Shown one piece after another: positions 19,994 through 28,705 of a DNA stretch of 64,000 nucleotides; positions within the stretch are counted from its first letter, which is position 1, and every line of letters starts with the position of its first letter. The stretch comes from Gammaproteobacteria bacterium (GTDB lineage Bacteria > Pseudomonadota > Gammaproteobacteria > Xanthomonadales > Wenzhouxiangellaceae), in assembly GCA_021772985.1 (NCBI GenBank), contig JAJFKX010000025.1, positions 186,001-250,000 on the forward strand. The letters are read 5' to 3'. Below the pieces are notes generated by a model, which had not been told where the DNA came from, ran no database searches, and saw only the letters and a program-made list of their open reading frames with translations. The position numbers were made by a program, and so were the translations under genes.

Positions 19994-21861
19994 CAATCTG
20001 TCGCATCAGACACTTGCATGCCTGATTCAATGCCTTCTGCCGGTTTCCGCTGGCGCGGCGGCGCAAAATACATGACTTGCTGCTCATTACGGATTGTCAG
20101 TGAAATTTCCGGTGAGTTCAGATTAACCAACCCATTCTTATCGACCGTACCCAGTAATATCCAATCATCCCCGAGGTCCTTTTCTAATTCGCTTATACCG
20201 TACTCTTCAGTGACTCGGGTCAATTGGGTTTCCCATCCTGCTGCCAATAGCTCATTCAAATAAGCACTGTTGGCATCTGATTGCCAAGCGATGTGCCCGC
20301 GTTGCTGCCGTTCCAAACGACGGTTCTTATTTTGCAGCGTGTGACTGGCAGGTAATTGAAATACATTATGCTGGCCAAATTCACCGGCCAAAGCCTTACA
20401 GACCAATGCGTTGTAATAATGATTCCCTGATGTACACAATACGGCATTCAAATGGTGCAGGCTGACCCAGTCTTTGGCGTGCTCGGACAATAATTCCCCA
20501 TAATAGATGTCAATGCCGGCCAGCCGCGCGGGTTTTAGTGCCGACCAGGAACCATCAACCAGCTTTACGCTAATGCCTGCATTTCCAAGGGACTGTGCAA
20601 ATGCGATCGAAAAAGGATTGGCTCCAGTAATCAATAAACCACCAGCGTGTTTGGCTGACAGACCTAATTGTTTGGCAACTTTTTCGATCGTTAATCCGTG
20701 CACGATAACCGTGACCAAGATCACACCAAACACAATCGGTAATAATTGCCCGGCATCTGTATATCCGGCCTCTACCATGGCCGGCCCAAACAAACCTGCA
20801 GTCGCTGCGGCAACGATACCTCGGGGCGCAATCCAGGCCAACAGCTTTCTGTCTGAATGGCGCATCCCTGAACCCAGGGTTGCCAGCCAGATACTCAGCG
20901 GCCGTATCAATAGCAAAAACGCAATGATCAACAACACCGATTGCAGGTTCATTGATTTCAGAACATCAACATCCAGGCTGGCCGTCAAAACGATAAATAA
21001 AGCAGATACCAGTATGATGCTGAGGTTTTCTTTAAACCGACGCAAATCTTCCAACCCACCCAGGTTGATGTTCCCCATTACCAAACCCATCAACGTGACC
21101 GCCAGCAAACCCGCCTCATGTTGAAATAAATTGGCCAATTCATAGGCAATCAAGACCAACGCCATCAGTATTGGTGGTTTCAAATGTTCCGGCACTAAAC
21201 CTCTGGCATACACCTTGCCAATCAGCCAGCCACCCAATCCACCAAACAGCAACGCTGCAAATATCGCTTTACCTAAATCCAACAGGACTTGGACACCAGA
21301 ACCACTGTCACCTGAATAGATAAAGTATTGATATACCAATACTGCCAGCAACACCCCGGTTGGATCATTAACAATACCCTCCCATTTTAATAATGAAGCA
21401 CTGTCCTGATTTAGTTTTGCATGCCGTAATAAAGGCTGTATCACCGTCGGACCGGTTACCACCAGCATAGCGCCAAGCACCAATGCTACCGGCCAGCTTA
21501 AACCACCAATAAAGTGTGCTGCGACAGACCCCAAACCCCAGGCAATAGGTGGTCCCAATACCACCAGTCTGCGGATATGCACCCCTACCCGGCGAAATTC
21601 ACGTAACTCCAGGTCGAGGCCACCTTCAAACAACACCAAAGCCACCCCCAGACCGACCAAACTCTGAAAACCGGGCATCTCACTGTCGATCTCCAAGATT
21701 CCACCCCAAAGCTCAGCAACAGGCCCCAGTAACAGGCCTACCGCTATCAGTACAATAATTGCCGGAATCCGAATCCGCCAGGCCACCCACTGCGCTACCA
21801 GCCCGGCAACGACCACGACCAATGTTGTAAATCCAATGTGCATCCCGTGTTCTGCGCCCAT
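19993..21861 (-). CDS. Cation:proton antiporter with cytosolic nucleotide-binding-like domain
   Basis: The 622-residue protein has about twelve membrane helices in residues 5-395 with antiporter family marks: LFEGGLDL, MLVVTGPTVIQPLL and WEGIVNDPTGVLLAVLVYQ, whose Asp is a likely cation/proton site. After about residue 400 comes a soluble Rossmann-like domain (LLITGANPFSIAFAQSLG) similar to TrkA-N/RCK modules, then a TrkA-C-like end. It probably exchanges sodium or potassium for protons, with gating by a bound nucleotide. It lies 27 bases after hemH in the same direction, so the two may share a transcript. The ion specificity cannot be read from sequence. Confidence 0.85.
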   Translation of the reverse strand: MGAEHGMHIGFTTLVVVVAGLVAQWVAWRIRIPAIIVLIAVGLLLGPVAELWGGILEIDSEMPGFQSLVGLGVALVLFEGGLDLELREFRRVGVHIRRLVVLGPPIAWGLGSVAAHFIGGLSWPVALVLGAMLVVTGPTVIQPLLRHAKLNQDSASLLKWEGIVNDPTGVLLAVLVYQYFIYSGDSGSGVQVLLDLGKAIFAALLFGGLGGWLIGKVYARGLVPEHLKPPILMALVLIAYELANLFQHEAGLLAVTLMGLVMGNINLGGLEDLRRFKENLSIILVSALFIVLTASLDVDVLKSMNLQSVLLIIAFLLLIRPLSIWLATLGSGMRHSDRKLLAWIAPRGIVAAATAGLFGPAMVEAGYTDAGQLLPIVFGVILVTVIVHGLTIEKVAKQLGLSAKHAGGLLITGANPFSIAFAQSLGNAGISVKLVDGSWSALKPARLAGIDIYYGELLSEHAKDWVSLHHLNAVLCTSGNHYYNALVCKALAGEFGQHNVFQLPASHTLQNKNRRLERQQRGHIAWQSDANSAYLNELLAAGWETQLTRVTEEYGISELEKDLGDDWILLGTVDKNGLVNLNSPEISLTIRNEQQVMYFAPPRQRKPAEGIESGMQVSDATD

Positions 21862-21888
21862 AACTAATTGCCCAATGGTTATAACCGG

Positions 21889-23001
21889 TTATTGTTGTCC
21901 ATTTACCAAATTAACTGGATAGTTGTCCAGCTTCACCCGTTGCCGTGCGCGTTGTATGCGCAGTTCATCATTGATGCTCATGCATTCTGGCCAACCCTGC
22001 AAATGGGCTGTCACAATTTCACTCAAAGCCTGGACATGAGCAGCTGAATCATTCAAAGCTGGAATATAATCAAGCCTTTGACCACCTGCCTGAACAAACA
22101 ACTCTTGGTTCTGCATAGCAATTTCTTCGAGTGTTTCCAAACAATCGACAGCAAATCCTGGGCAAACCACTTGCAGGTGCTTGCTCCCGGACTTAGCCAT
22201 ATCCTCTAAAACATGATCAGTATAAGGTTGTAACCATGGCTCACGCCCTAGTCGCGATTGAAAAGTTACCTGCCATGCCTCTTCCGGCAAACCCAACTCC
22301 GCAGTAATCAGACGGGCGCTGGCATGACATTGACAGTAATAGGGGTCGCCCTGTCTGAAATACCGCTGTGGAATACCGTGAAAAGAAAATAGCAGCTGCT
22401 CAGCTTTACCATGCAGTTGCTGGTAGTCACGTATGCTATCAGCAATTGCGCGATACCACACCGGATGCTGAAAATACTGGTTGATAAAGCGTAATTCCGG
22501 TAACCACCGCTGCCGTTGCAAGGCATTGCTGACAGCATCAAAAACACTAGCAGTGGTGGTGGCTGAATATTGAGGATAAAGGGGCAGTACCAGCAATCGG
22601 TCAATACCTTGCTCTTGTAACTGTATCAGCGCTTCAGGAATCGCTGGAGAGCCGTAAGTCATCGCGATGCCCAGTTTTATGTTGGCCAATGGTTCAGTCT
22701 GTTTGAGTGCAGCGGCCAATTGTTGACTGAATACCATTAATGGAGAACCATCATCGCGCCAGATTTTGGCATATGCTTTGGCAGAACGCTTACTGCGAAA
22801 TGGCAAAATGACTCCGTTTAATAACAACCACCACAACCACCGCGGTAATTCGACGACTCGACGATCCCATAAAAACTGCTTTAAATAGGCCCTGACAGCT
22901 GTGGCTGTGGGGGCTTCTGGTGTTCCCAGGTTTACCATCAACAATCCGATTTGCCCCGATCGTTGATGGTCATAACTGGCACCCTGAAAAAAATTCGCCA
23001 T
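21889..23001 (-). CDS. hemH: Ferrochelatase (protoheme ferro-lyase)
   Basis: HemH inserts ferrous iron into protoporphyrin IX, the last step of heme synthesis. The protein begins IGLLMVNLGTPEAP after a short N-terminal tail, has the catalytic His in LLFSFHGIPQRYF, GDPYYCQC, and the signature CPGFAVDCLETLEEI near the end. With the start at ATG 23001 it has 370 residues, and AAAGGTG lies upstream. The frame stays open to an ATG at 23130, but that would add 43 residues outside the family pattern. It diverges from the IPTL-CTERM/tat genes, and the antiporter gene follows after 27 bases. A second heme gene, hemF, lies at 28817. Confidence 0.95.
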   Translation of the reverse strand: MANFFQGASYDHQRSGQIGLLMVNLGTPEAPTATAVRAYLKQFLWDRRVVELPRWLWWLLLNGVILPFRSKRSAKAYAKIWRDDGSPLMVFSQQLAAALKQTEPLANIKLGIAMTYGSPAIPEALIQLQEQGIDRLLVLPLYPQYSATTTASVFDAVSNALQRQRWLPELRFINQYFQHPVWYRAIADSIRDYQQLHGKAEQLLFSFHGIPQRYFRQGDPYYCQCHASARLITAELGLPEEAWQVTFQSRLGREPWLQPYTDHVLEDMAKSGSKHLQVVCPGFAVDCLETLEEIAMQNQELFVQAGGQRLDYIPALNDSAAHVQALSEIVTAHLQGWPECMSINDELRIQRARQRVKLDNYPVNLVNGQQ

Positions 23002-23194
23002 GCTCGGACACCTTTTGAAAATAGCATCATAACCGATGCTTTGTAACCGGCCTATTGGCGCACACTTTTCCGCTGGAATAGCGTTATATAGGCTTTCCGG
23101 CTGGCTTGCAGAGATCATTGCACTTTGCAAATGATTGCTCGGCTGTTAGCATTGTCATTCCTGATAGTAGGCTAAATGTTTAAATCTGATTGTT

Positions 23195-24151
23195 ATGCAG
23201 GCTTCTAGAGTCCAACACTGGTATCTCCGGGTTATTTTATTAACCGCCGGTTTGCTTACATGTGCGGTGATTTCCTCAACTGCCTTAGCACAACCATTTG
23301 GCTATTCGATTAACTCCGATAGTCGCACAGCTAATGATGCATCACTCGATAATCTATACCTGATTGATCTGGCCACCGGTGATGCCACACGCATTGGCCC
23401 GGTTGGCTTTTTAGATGTGGAAGGTCTGGCCTTCAGTTCCGATGGCACCTTATATGGAGCCGATGATGAAAGTAACTCCCTGATCCAGATCAACATTGAT
23501 ACCGGAGCAGGGCAGGCTTTGGGTGGTCAAGCAAACAATCTGCAACTTGACCCGACCCAGCTGTTTGACTTTGGTCTGACTTTTCGCTGTAGCGACGATC
23601 AACCCATATTGTCTTCAGATAATATGCAGCAATTGCTGATGGCAGATCTGAGTGACAATGCCCGTGCCACCTTAATCGGCGGCACCAGCAATGTCCCCAT
23701 TACCGGTCTGGCAAATCTGGTCACTGCCGATGGTGAACAGTTTTATGGTTTAGGTGCGGGTAACTCAGCGAGTCTATACCTGATCGACAGTGAAACCGGC
23801 ACCGCTACTGAAGTAGGTCCATTGCAGAATGCTGCGCCTTATACAGATGCAGGCTTGGCTTTCGATGAAGAGGGTCAGCTTTGGGCGATTACAGATCGAA
23901 CCAGTATCGCCAGCGAAACCATGCCCAGCCAGATTTTACGCATCGATATTCAAACTGGCGCAGCCACGGTGGTTGCAGAAACTATTGATGGCATCGAATC
24001 ATTGGCCATCACCGCACCAGATTGTGACGGCCCCGATGGTGATAATGGTGAACCAGCTTTTGATGTACCTACCCTAAGCCGTTTTGGATTACTTGCATTG
24101 ATGTTGGTGCTGGTGGTACTTGCCGGTTATCATCTACGCAGAATCAGTTAA
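23195..24151 (+). CDS. Exported propeller-like protein with IPTL-CTERM-type anchor
   Basis: The 318-residue protein has a signal peptide (hydrophobic about residues 10-31, ending ALAQ). A repeated-blade region follows with NLYLIDLATGDATRIG, SLIQINIDTG and SLYLIDSETGTATEVG, resembling DUF4394 or other propeller repeats. The C-terminus reads DVPTLSRFGLLALMLVLV then a short basic end, HLRRIS: a tripartite motif, hydrophobic helix and basic tail that match the IPTL-CTERM sorting signal with V in place of I. Proteins with this tail are thought to be processed by exosortase H. Its stop is 12 bases before tatA, so it may be co-transcribed with tatABC. Function of the propeller is unknown. Confidence 0.75.
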   Translation: MQASRVQHWYLRVILLTAGLLTCAVISSTALAQPFGYSINSDSRTANDASLDNLYLIDLATGDATRIGPVGFLDVEGLAFSSDGTLYGADDESNSLIQINIDTGAGQALGGQANNLQLDPTQLFDFGLTFRCSDDQPILSSDNMQQLLMADLSDNARATLIGGTSNVPITGLANLVTADGEQFYGLGAGNSASLYLIDSETGTATEVGPLQNAAPYTDAGLAFDEEGQLWAITDRTSIASETMPSQILRIDIQTGAATVVAETIDGIESLAITAPDCDGPDGDNGEPAFDVPTLSRFGLLALMLVLVVLAGYHLRRIS

Positions 24152-24163
24152 TCGGAATTAAAC

Positions 24164-24403
24164 ATGCTGCAAGGTATTAGTATCTGGCAATTACTTATTC
24201 TCCTGGCCATTGTCCTGTTGGTCTTTGGCACTAAACGATTACGCAACCTGGGTGGTGACCTGGGTACTGCAATCCGCGGCTTCCGAAAAGGCCTGGGTGA
24301 TGATGAAGACGCTGCCGATGATAAACAGCCTGAACAACTGGATGATAGTACTGAGGCAACCAGTAAAACACGTACTGAAAGCAAAACACACAGCTCCAGT
24401 TAA
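24164..24403 (+). CDS. tatA: Twin-arginine translocase subunit TatA
   Basis: The 79-residue protein has a short N-terminal membrane helix ([18 protein letters not shown]), the conserved FG hinge ([11 protein letters not shown]), an amphipathic helix with [11 protein letters not shown] and an acidic, charged tail. TatA oligomers form the protein-conducting element of the Tat system, which exports folded proteins. The gene starts a tatA-tatB-tatC set with 8- and minus 4-base junctions. In this window the haloperoxidase at 10104 is a likely Tat substrate. Confidence 0.95.
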   Translation: MLQGISIWQLLILLAIVLLVFGTKRLRNLGGDLGTAIRGFRKGLGDDEDAADDKQPEQLDDSTEATSKTRTESKTHSSS

Positions 24404-24411
24404 CCCCACTT

Positions 24412-24747
24412 ATGTTTGATATTGGTTTCGGTGAGCTGATCATCATCGGGCTGATCGGCCTGTTGGTGCTTGGTCCTGAGCGATTACCTGCAGTTGCCAA
24501 AACCCTTGGCGGTTTTGTCCGCAAGGCACGTCGCACCTGGAATCAAATGCGCATTGAACTGGAACAGGAAGTTGACCGATCACGTATTCAGGACATCAAA
24601 GACACGATGACCGAAACCCGCAAAGAACTTAAGGAATCGATCCAGTCAGTGGATGATACTTTTCGTCAGGCAGGTGATCAACTGCAAGATGAAGTCAAAA
24701 AAATTGATCCATCCGATCAAACCAATGACAACTCAACAGACACATGA
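24412..24747 (+). CDS. tatB: Twin-arginine translocase subunit TatB
   Basis: The 111-residue protein begins MFDIGFGELIIIGLIGLLVL, with the Glu in the helix and the LGPERLP hinge typical of TatB, and continues with a long amphipathic, charged helix (residues 25-95). TatB joins TatC in the receptor that binds twin-arginine signals. Its stop overlaps the tatC start by four bases, so the two are translationally coupled. Confidence 0.95.
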   Translation: MFDIGFGELIIIGLIGLLVLGPERLPAVAKTLGGFVRKARRTWNQMRIELEQEVDRSRIQDIKDTMTETRKELKESIQSVDDTFRQAGDQLQDEVKKIDPSDQTNDNSTDT

Positions 24748-25511
24748 CCGATACCGATAGCCCAGAAGACGACCGTGAACAAACGCTGTTGGAGCACTTG
24801 CTGGAGTTACGCAAACGGTTAATGCGGGCGCTATATGCTATTGCGGGCGCCACCATCGTACTGCTGCCTTTTTCGCAGGAAATCTACTCATTTATGGCTG
24901 AGCCCATGCTGCGTCACCTTCCAGAAGGCAGCAGCATGATTGCCATTGATGTGACTACACCCTTTTTAACCCCGTTCAAATTAACGCTGATGTGCGGGAT
25001 GATTTTGGCAATTCCTGTAGTGATTTATCAGGTCTGGTCTTTTGTGGCCCCTGGCCTGTATGATCGTGAAAAACATCTGGCCAAGCCGTTGTTGGTCTCT
25101 GCCACCTTGTTGTTTTACCTGGGTTGTGCATTTGCTTACTACATTGTATTTCCGGTCGCCTTTGAATTTTTCAACAAGATGGCACCAGAAGGCGTTGCGG
25201 TTTCTACCGACATCAAAAGCTATCTGCAGTTTATCCTGTCTTTATTTTTTGCATTTGGGGTTGCCTTCGAACTGCCTATTGCAATTATTATTCTGGTTGC
25301 GCTAGGGGTAACTACACCAGCCAAACTGGCTACCAAGCGACCATATATTTTTGTCGGCGCCTTTGCTGTTGGTATGCTGTTGACACCACCGGATATTATT
25401 TCCCAGACACTGTTAGCAATACCAATATGGCTGCTGTTTGAGTTTGGTCTGGTATTGTCTCGACTACTTGTCAGCAAGCGTAGGGAAGCCGAACAAGAAA
25501 CAGAAAGTTGA
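24744..25511 (+). CDS. tatC: Twin-arginine translocase subunit TatC
   Basis: The 255-residue integral membrane protein has six predicted helices. The N-terminus carries the signal-binding stretch LLEHLLELRKRLMRAL with the conserved Glu, and the family features PFLTPFKL, YQVWSFVAPGLY and FGVAFELPI follow. TatC recognises the RR motif and nucleates the translocon. The ATG lies in the tatB stop (ATGA). The spacer downstream is 281 bases to the PadR start and shows no strong terminator. Confidence 0.96.
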   Translation: MTDTDSPEDDREQTLLEHLLELRKRLMRALYAIAGATIVLLPFSQEIYSFMAEPMLRHLPEGSSMIAIDVTTPFLTPFKLTLMCGMILAIPVVIYQVWSFVAPGLYDREKHLAKPLLVSATLLFYLGCAFAYYIVFPVAFEFFNKMAPEGVAVSTDIKSYLQFILSLFFAFGVAFELPIAIIILVALGVTTPAKLATKRPYIFVGAFAVGMLLTPPDIISQTLLAIPIWLLFEFGLVLSRLLVSKRREAEQETES

Positions 25512-25709
25512 GGGCTAGTGGCTCATTGCTCCAATCGGTGCTGGTGAGATAATCCATAAAACCCTGAGTTACAAACCCAGTCTATTATTTATTCCCGTTC
25601 CCAAGCTACAGTAACCTGAAACGAATTGGTGTTATGCCATAACCCAGTCTAACCAGGGTCGCCAATAGTCACCGGGACACGCGGTTATGCAGATCCTCAA
25701 GAAAAACCA

Positions 25710-25738
25710 TTGACATACCTAAGTATTCTATGTATTGT
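25710..25738 (+). promoter_or_regulatory. Sigma70-type promoter of the PadR gene with overlapping palindrome
   Basis: TTGACA (25710-25715) and TATTGT (25733-25738) are separated by exactly 17 bases. Between and overlapping them is an inverted repeat, ACATA (25713-25717), 11 bases, TATGT (25729-25733). PadR proteins commonly bind such AT-rich dyads and repress their own promoter. A direct repeat TCTATGTATT also occurs at 25727-25736 and 25753-25762, 26 bases apart. Confidence 0.6.
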
Positions 25739-25792
25739 TCAACCCTAGAATCTCTATGTATTAATTTTTCGACTATTGTGGAGGTATATGAA

Positions 25793-26134
25793 ATGACAAT
25801 CCCAAAGGATTTGGTTGCAGCATCATCGACACCACTCATCTTGTCGATCTTGAGCCACGGTGATAGTTATGGATACGCGATTATCCAGCAAATACATGAC
25901 TTATCTGGCGGTGATATTGAATGGGCAGACGGGATGCTGTACCCGATTTTGCACCGGCTGGAAAAAAAGAAATTAATTGAATCTTACTGGGGAGTCGCTG
26001 AGACAGGCCGCAAACGTAAATATTATCGCTTGCGAAAAATGGGCCTGCAGGAACTGGTTCAGCATCGCAAAAACTGGAACAACCTGCATAACATGCTACG
26101 CAAACTGGAAGGAGGAACACTATGTTTCAATTAG
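25793..26134 (+). CDS. PadR-family transcriptional regulator
   Basis: The 113-residue protein is a winged-helix regulator of the PadR type, with ILSILSHGDSYGYAIIQQI, the wing and recognition region LYPILHRLEKKKLIESYW, and KYYRLRKMGLQEL. Such proteins usually repress nearby genes until a ligand or membrane signal releases them. GGAGGT lies seven bases before ATG 25793, so the upstream in-frame ATG at 25730 is not used. Its end overlaps the next gene by 13 bases. A promoter with an overlapping palindrome lies 55 to 83 bases upstream of the start. Confidence 0.9.
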   Translation: MTIPKDLVAASSTPLILSILSHGDSYGYAIIQQIHDLSGGDIEWADGMLYPILHRLEKKKLIESYWGVAETGRKRKYYRLRKMGLQELVQHRKNWNNLHNMLRKLEGGTLCFN

Positions 26135-26640
26135 AACAAGCTATCCATGACTGGTGTGAAACCGTGCTGGTTAACCATTGTGGCAACCAGGCCAAAACCG
26201 ATGAGATTAAAGATCATCTGTACTGTGTCATCGAAGCTTTGGCTGCAGAGGGCTTAAGTCAGGAACAGGCATTTAATGCCGCGACCAGACAACTTGGCGA
26301 GGCTGACGATCTGATGGCTGAGTATGCAAAAAACAAAAACTTGCTCAGCATGCTCTGTTCAGCTGATGCCCATATTGAGTCTAAACTGAGGAAAGTAAAA
26401 ATGGATCCTAAAAAAACAGCACGTTATCAACTGACCACTGCCCTGGGCTTTGCCGCAGCCATTTTGGGCTCATCCTATTTACTCAAAGGTAGCGAACATG
26501 GCTTTACAGTAATGCTGATACTGATTGCATTGTGGTTTATTCCCTTTTCGATCATTAATGCCAACAGCGGTGGAAAATCTGCAAAATCTGAAATTGAATG
26601 CTTGCGGAATTATTTCCGTAAAACACAAAAAGCGAAGTAG
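26122..26640 (+). CDS. Permease-prefix (HAAS-like) membrane protein paired with PadR
   Basis: The 172-residue protein has an N-terminal alpha-helical domain of about residues 1-75 with the HAAS / permease-prefix pattern (EIKDHLYCVIEALAAEGLS, ATRQLGEADDLMAEYAK). Two hydrophobic segments follow near residues 105-121 and 129-147 and a short basic tail. Proteins of this type are encoded next to PadR regulators in many bacteria and are thought to sit in the inner membrane and influence the regulator. GGAGG lies before ATG 26122 within the padR end. Overlap and shared promoter make a two-gene operon. The signal and target genes are unknown. Confidence 0.75.
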   Translation: MFQLEQAIHDWCETVLVNHCGNQAKTDEIKDHLYCVIEALAAEGLSQEQAFNAATRQLGEADDLMAEYAKNKNLLSMLCSADAHIESKLRKVKMDPKKTARYQLTTALGFAAAILGSSYLLKGSEHGFTVMLILIALWFIPFSIINANSGGKSAKSEIECLRNYFRKTQKAK

Positions 26641-26659
26641 GCCGTTGCAACTGACCATA

Positions 26660-26683
26660 GCTCTCTTCGTTTTCGGAGAGAGC
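26660..26683. terminator. Weak hairpin between convergent genes
   Basis: GCTCTCT (26660-26666) pairs with AGAGAGC (26677-26683) across a ten-base loop. No T run follows on either strand, but its place between two convergent genes suggests it may end transcripts from both sides. Confidence 0.35.
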
Positions 26684-26696
26684 ATAAAGACCATCT

Positions 26697-27551
26697 TCAG
26701 CTTTGCAGGCTATCCAATAAACCCTGTAAACCCGACAGTGAAGACCAATCCCGGCGAAATACATAGCGTGGCAGACGCCACCTGTTGCTGGCCTGGGTAA
26801 CCGGTTCCGGCTCGGTGGTAAAAGCCGCCACAACTCCAGTTTGTTGTTGATGCGTCGGTAAATACCGCTCAGCGAGGATATCCGGGCAATGTCCATATGG
26901 GTAGGCAAAATAACGTGCCGAACCGGACCCCAGCAATGCATCCAGATAAGCCTGACCCTGGTCAATCTGCCAGTGACACTCTGCAAAGTCTTTAATGTTC
27001 TCAAATGAGCCATAATCATTACCAAAACGCAGTGCCTGTTCAATTCTGTGGTGCTTATGATCCCAGGAGTGGTTCTGGATATTCAAGAGGCCCTCTGATT
27101 GCGCCTGCACCCACCATTCATCACTCCACCAGCCTTTGCCTATCAGACAGTTTTGATCCAGTGAGACACGTGCTTGCGGAGATACGATAACAAAACTGGT
27201 CGCCAGCCCTTGTGCATTTTTGTATTGCGGATTGACAGCAACAAAATCCAGTAAAATATTATGGAAACTTCGTTGCGGTCCAAAGCTCGGATGTGGCAGG
27301 TCATACCAATCAAACCAGCTGCCATCATCAAATGTAATTGCCACACAGGGGTGCGGCAAAGCATCCATACACTGCTGAATAAAAGCGGCAACCAGTTGAT
27401 CCAGTGAAATTACTGTCCAACCGCTGAAACTGATTACTTCCAGATCTTCAGCCAGGCCGATATGATCGTTGGTAGCATAATTATTACCATCTACCTGCAC
27501 AGAATGATAAGTCAAAATGGGTACCCCATCCTGATGTTTTTGCTTGATCAC
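26697..27551 (-). CDS. Polysaccharide deacetylase (NodB-like) family protein
   Basis: The 284-residue protein carries the NodB metal-site motifs: ILTYHSV near the N-terminus, the catalytic TFDDG (VAITFDDGSWFDWYD), NHSWDHKHHR as motif 2 with the two metal His, and RYFAYPYG as motif 3. Members remove acetyl or other groups from chitin, peptidoglycan or surface polysaccharides. No signal peptide is visible, so an intracellular or peripheral role in exopolysaccharide synthesis is possible. It is transcribed divergently from the AraC regulator at 27923, across a 371-base region, which makes it a candidate target. Confidence 0.82.
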   Translation of the reverse strand: MIKQKHQDGVPILTYHSVQVDGNNYATNDHIGLAEDLEVISFSGWTVISLDQLVAAFIQQCMDALPHPCVAITFDDGSWFDWYDLPHPSFGPQRSFHNILLDFVAVNPQYKNAQGLATSFVIVSPQARVSLDQNCLIGKGWWSDEWWVQAQSEGLLNIQNHSWDHKHHRIEQALRFGNDYGSFENIKDFAECHWQIDQGQAYLDALLGSGSARYFAYPYGHCPDILAERYLPTHQQQTGVVAAFTTEPEPVTQASNRWRLPRYVFRRDWSSLSGLQGLLDSLQS

Positions 27552-27922
27552 AATGACAACTTTTGATTGTTCAATAGCACATTATAAGTAAGTATTGGCT
27601 AATCAAGGAATTTGATGACAGCAACCGGCATAGCTTGAGCCTTGTCAGTTATTCACCAGCCAAAATCACTGACTTCGTCCGGATTCCCCTGATAGCTGAG
27701 CATTGATGTATGGTCGCTGATCATACCGTTATCTCACCTGGAGCCTTGATAGTTAACTATTCCTGCACCACTCTCGTTCTCAGAATACAGGCACTGAAGA
27801 AAAACCGTATTAACCGAGCATGTTGCTGCGAATTCCCAGATTAAACCACACAGCATTACGTAAACACTTACATAGCTTATACTGCTTGCAAAGAAAGTAC
27901 TAAAAATGAGGCTTCTATCAAG
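27552..27922. other. 371-base divergent intergenic region with palindrome
   Basis: No gene is seen between the deacetylase (minus) and AraC gene (plus). A perfect 12-base palindrome ATAGTTAACTAT lies at 27749-27760 near the middle, a position suited to control of both genes. A candidate promoter for the AraC gene lies at its right end. Confidence 0.45.
27856..27883 (+). promoter_or_regulatory. Candidate promoter of the AraC-family gene
   Basis: TTACGT (27856-27861) and TATACT (27878-27883) are separated by 16 bases and lie about 40 bases before the ATG. The -35 box sits inside TTACGTAA, an eight-base palindrome. Match quality is moderate. Confidence 0.4.
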
Positions 27923-28705
27923 ATGAAAAACACTCTGTTTATCTGGAAAGATATCGCGATATTAGTCGCTGATGGCTTGACTTCATCACTGCATCGTCAT
28001 CATTTGATCAAACTTACTATGCCGCTTGAAGGGAAGGTGTCTGTCCGTGTGGCAAACAGTCAAAGCAGCCAAGAATTTCGCTCTGTGGTAGTGCAGCCTG
28101 ATGTTGAGCATGAAATGTGTTGTCCCAGCCGTTTTATTACCGTATTACTTGCAGCAGATTTCTTCGGTTGTAAGAAGCATGCATGGAAAGTACTCGAAGA
28201 CCCTTCTCGAGCTGTGGTTCCCTTGCAAATCCCAACAAAGTACATTACTGAGATTCAATCTTTGATTATCGAAAATGCATCACCTGAAGATGTGCTGTTA
28301 GCTGGCCAAAAAATTGTTGAGTTCGCTACCAACAAACAACAGATTATCGAGAAAATTTCACTAGACCCACGCATTATCGATATTTTGAATTTTATTGAAC
28401 AACATCTTGACCAAAAATTATCCATTGATGATATTGCAGAAAAAATCCATTTGTCTCCACCACGCACAATGACTTTATTTAAAAGGCATATCGGCATACC
28501 TGTGCGCAGGTATATTCAATGGATGAGAATTAGAAAAGCGATTTACCTGATTGGTATGGGCGCTAATTTCACTGATGTATCTCACCAGGTCGGCTTTACC
28601 GATTTAGCTCACTTCAGTAAATCATTCAAGTCGGTTTTTGGCTTTGCCCCTCAGGAGGTTATCGGCAAACAAATGGACATCAAAGTTTGTGAGGCTTTGA
28701 CTTAA
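27923..28705 (+). CDS. AraC-family transcriptional regulator
   Basis: The 260-residue protein has a C-terminal AraC/XylS DNA-binding domain (about residues 150-250) with both helix-turn-helix units, SIDDIAEKIHLSPPRTMTLF and DVSHQVGFTDLAHFSKSFKS, followed by the family ending GFAPQEVI. The N-terminal 130 residues begin LFIWKDIAILVAD and have a cupin-like look with paired His (SLHRHHLIKL), suggesting a ligand or metal pocket. It lies divergent from a polysaccharide deacetylase. The effector is unknown. The start is ATG 27923; an earlier ATG at 27906 is in another frame and soon stops. Confidence 0.88.
   Translation: MKNTLFIWKDIAILVADGLTSSLHRHHLIKLTMPLEGKVSVRVANSQSSQEFRSVVVQPDVEHEMCCPSRFITVLLAADFFGCKKHAWKVLEDPSRAVVPLQIPTKYITEIQSLIIENASPEDVLLAGQKIVEFATNKQQIIEKISLDPRIIDILNFIEQHLDQKLSIDDIAEKIHLSPPRTMTLFKRHIGIPVRRYIQWMRIRKAIYLIGMGANFTDVSHQVGFTDLAHFSKSFKSVFGFAPQEVIGKQMDIKVCEALT

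Noticed and set aside
20507-21124. A 205-codon open frame on the plus strand
   Set aside because: It lies entirely antisense to the antiporter gene, has no ribosome site, and its translation shows no domain or normal composition.
23001-23130. ATG 23130 as the hemH start
   Set aside because: The extra 43 residues are outside the ferrochelatase pattern, while ATG 23001 has AAAGGTG upstream.
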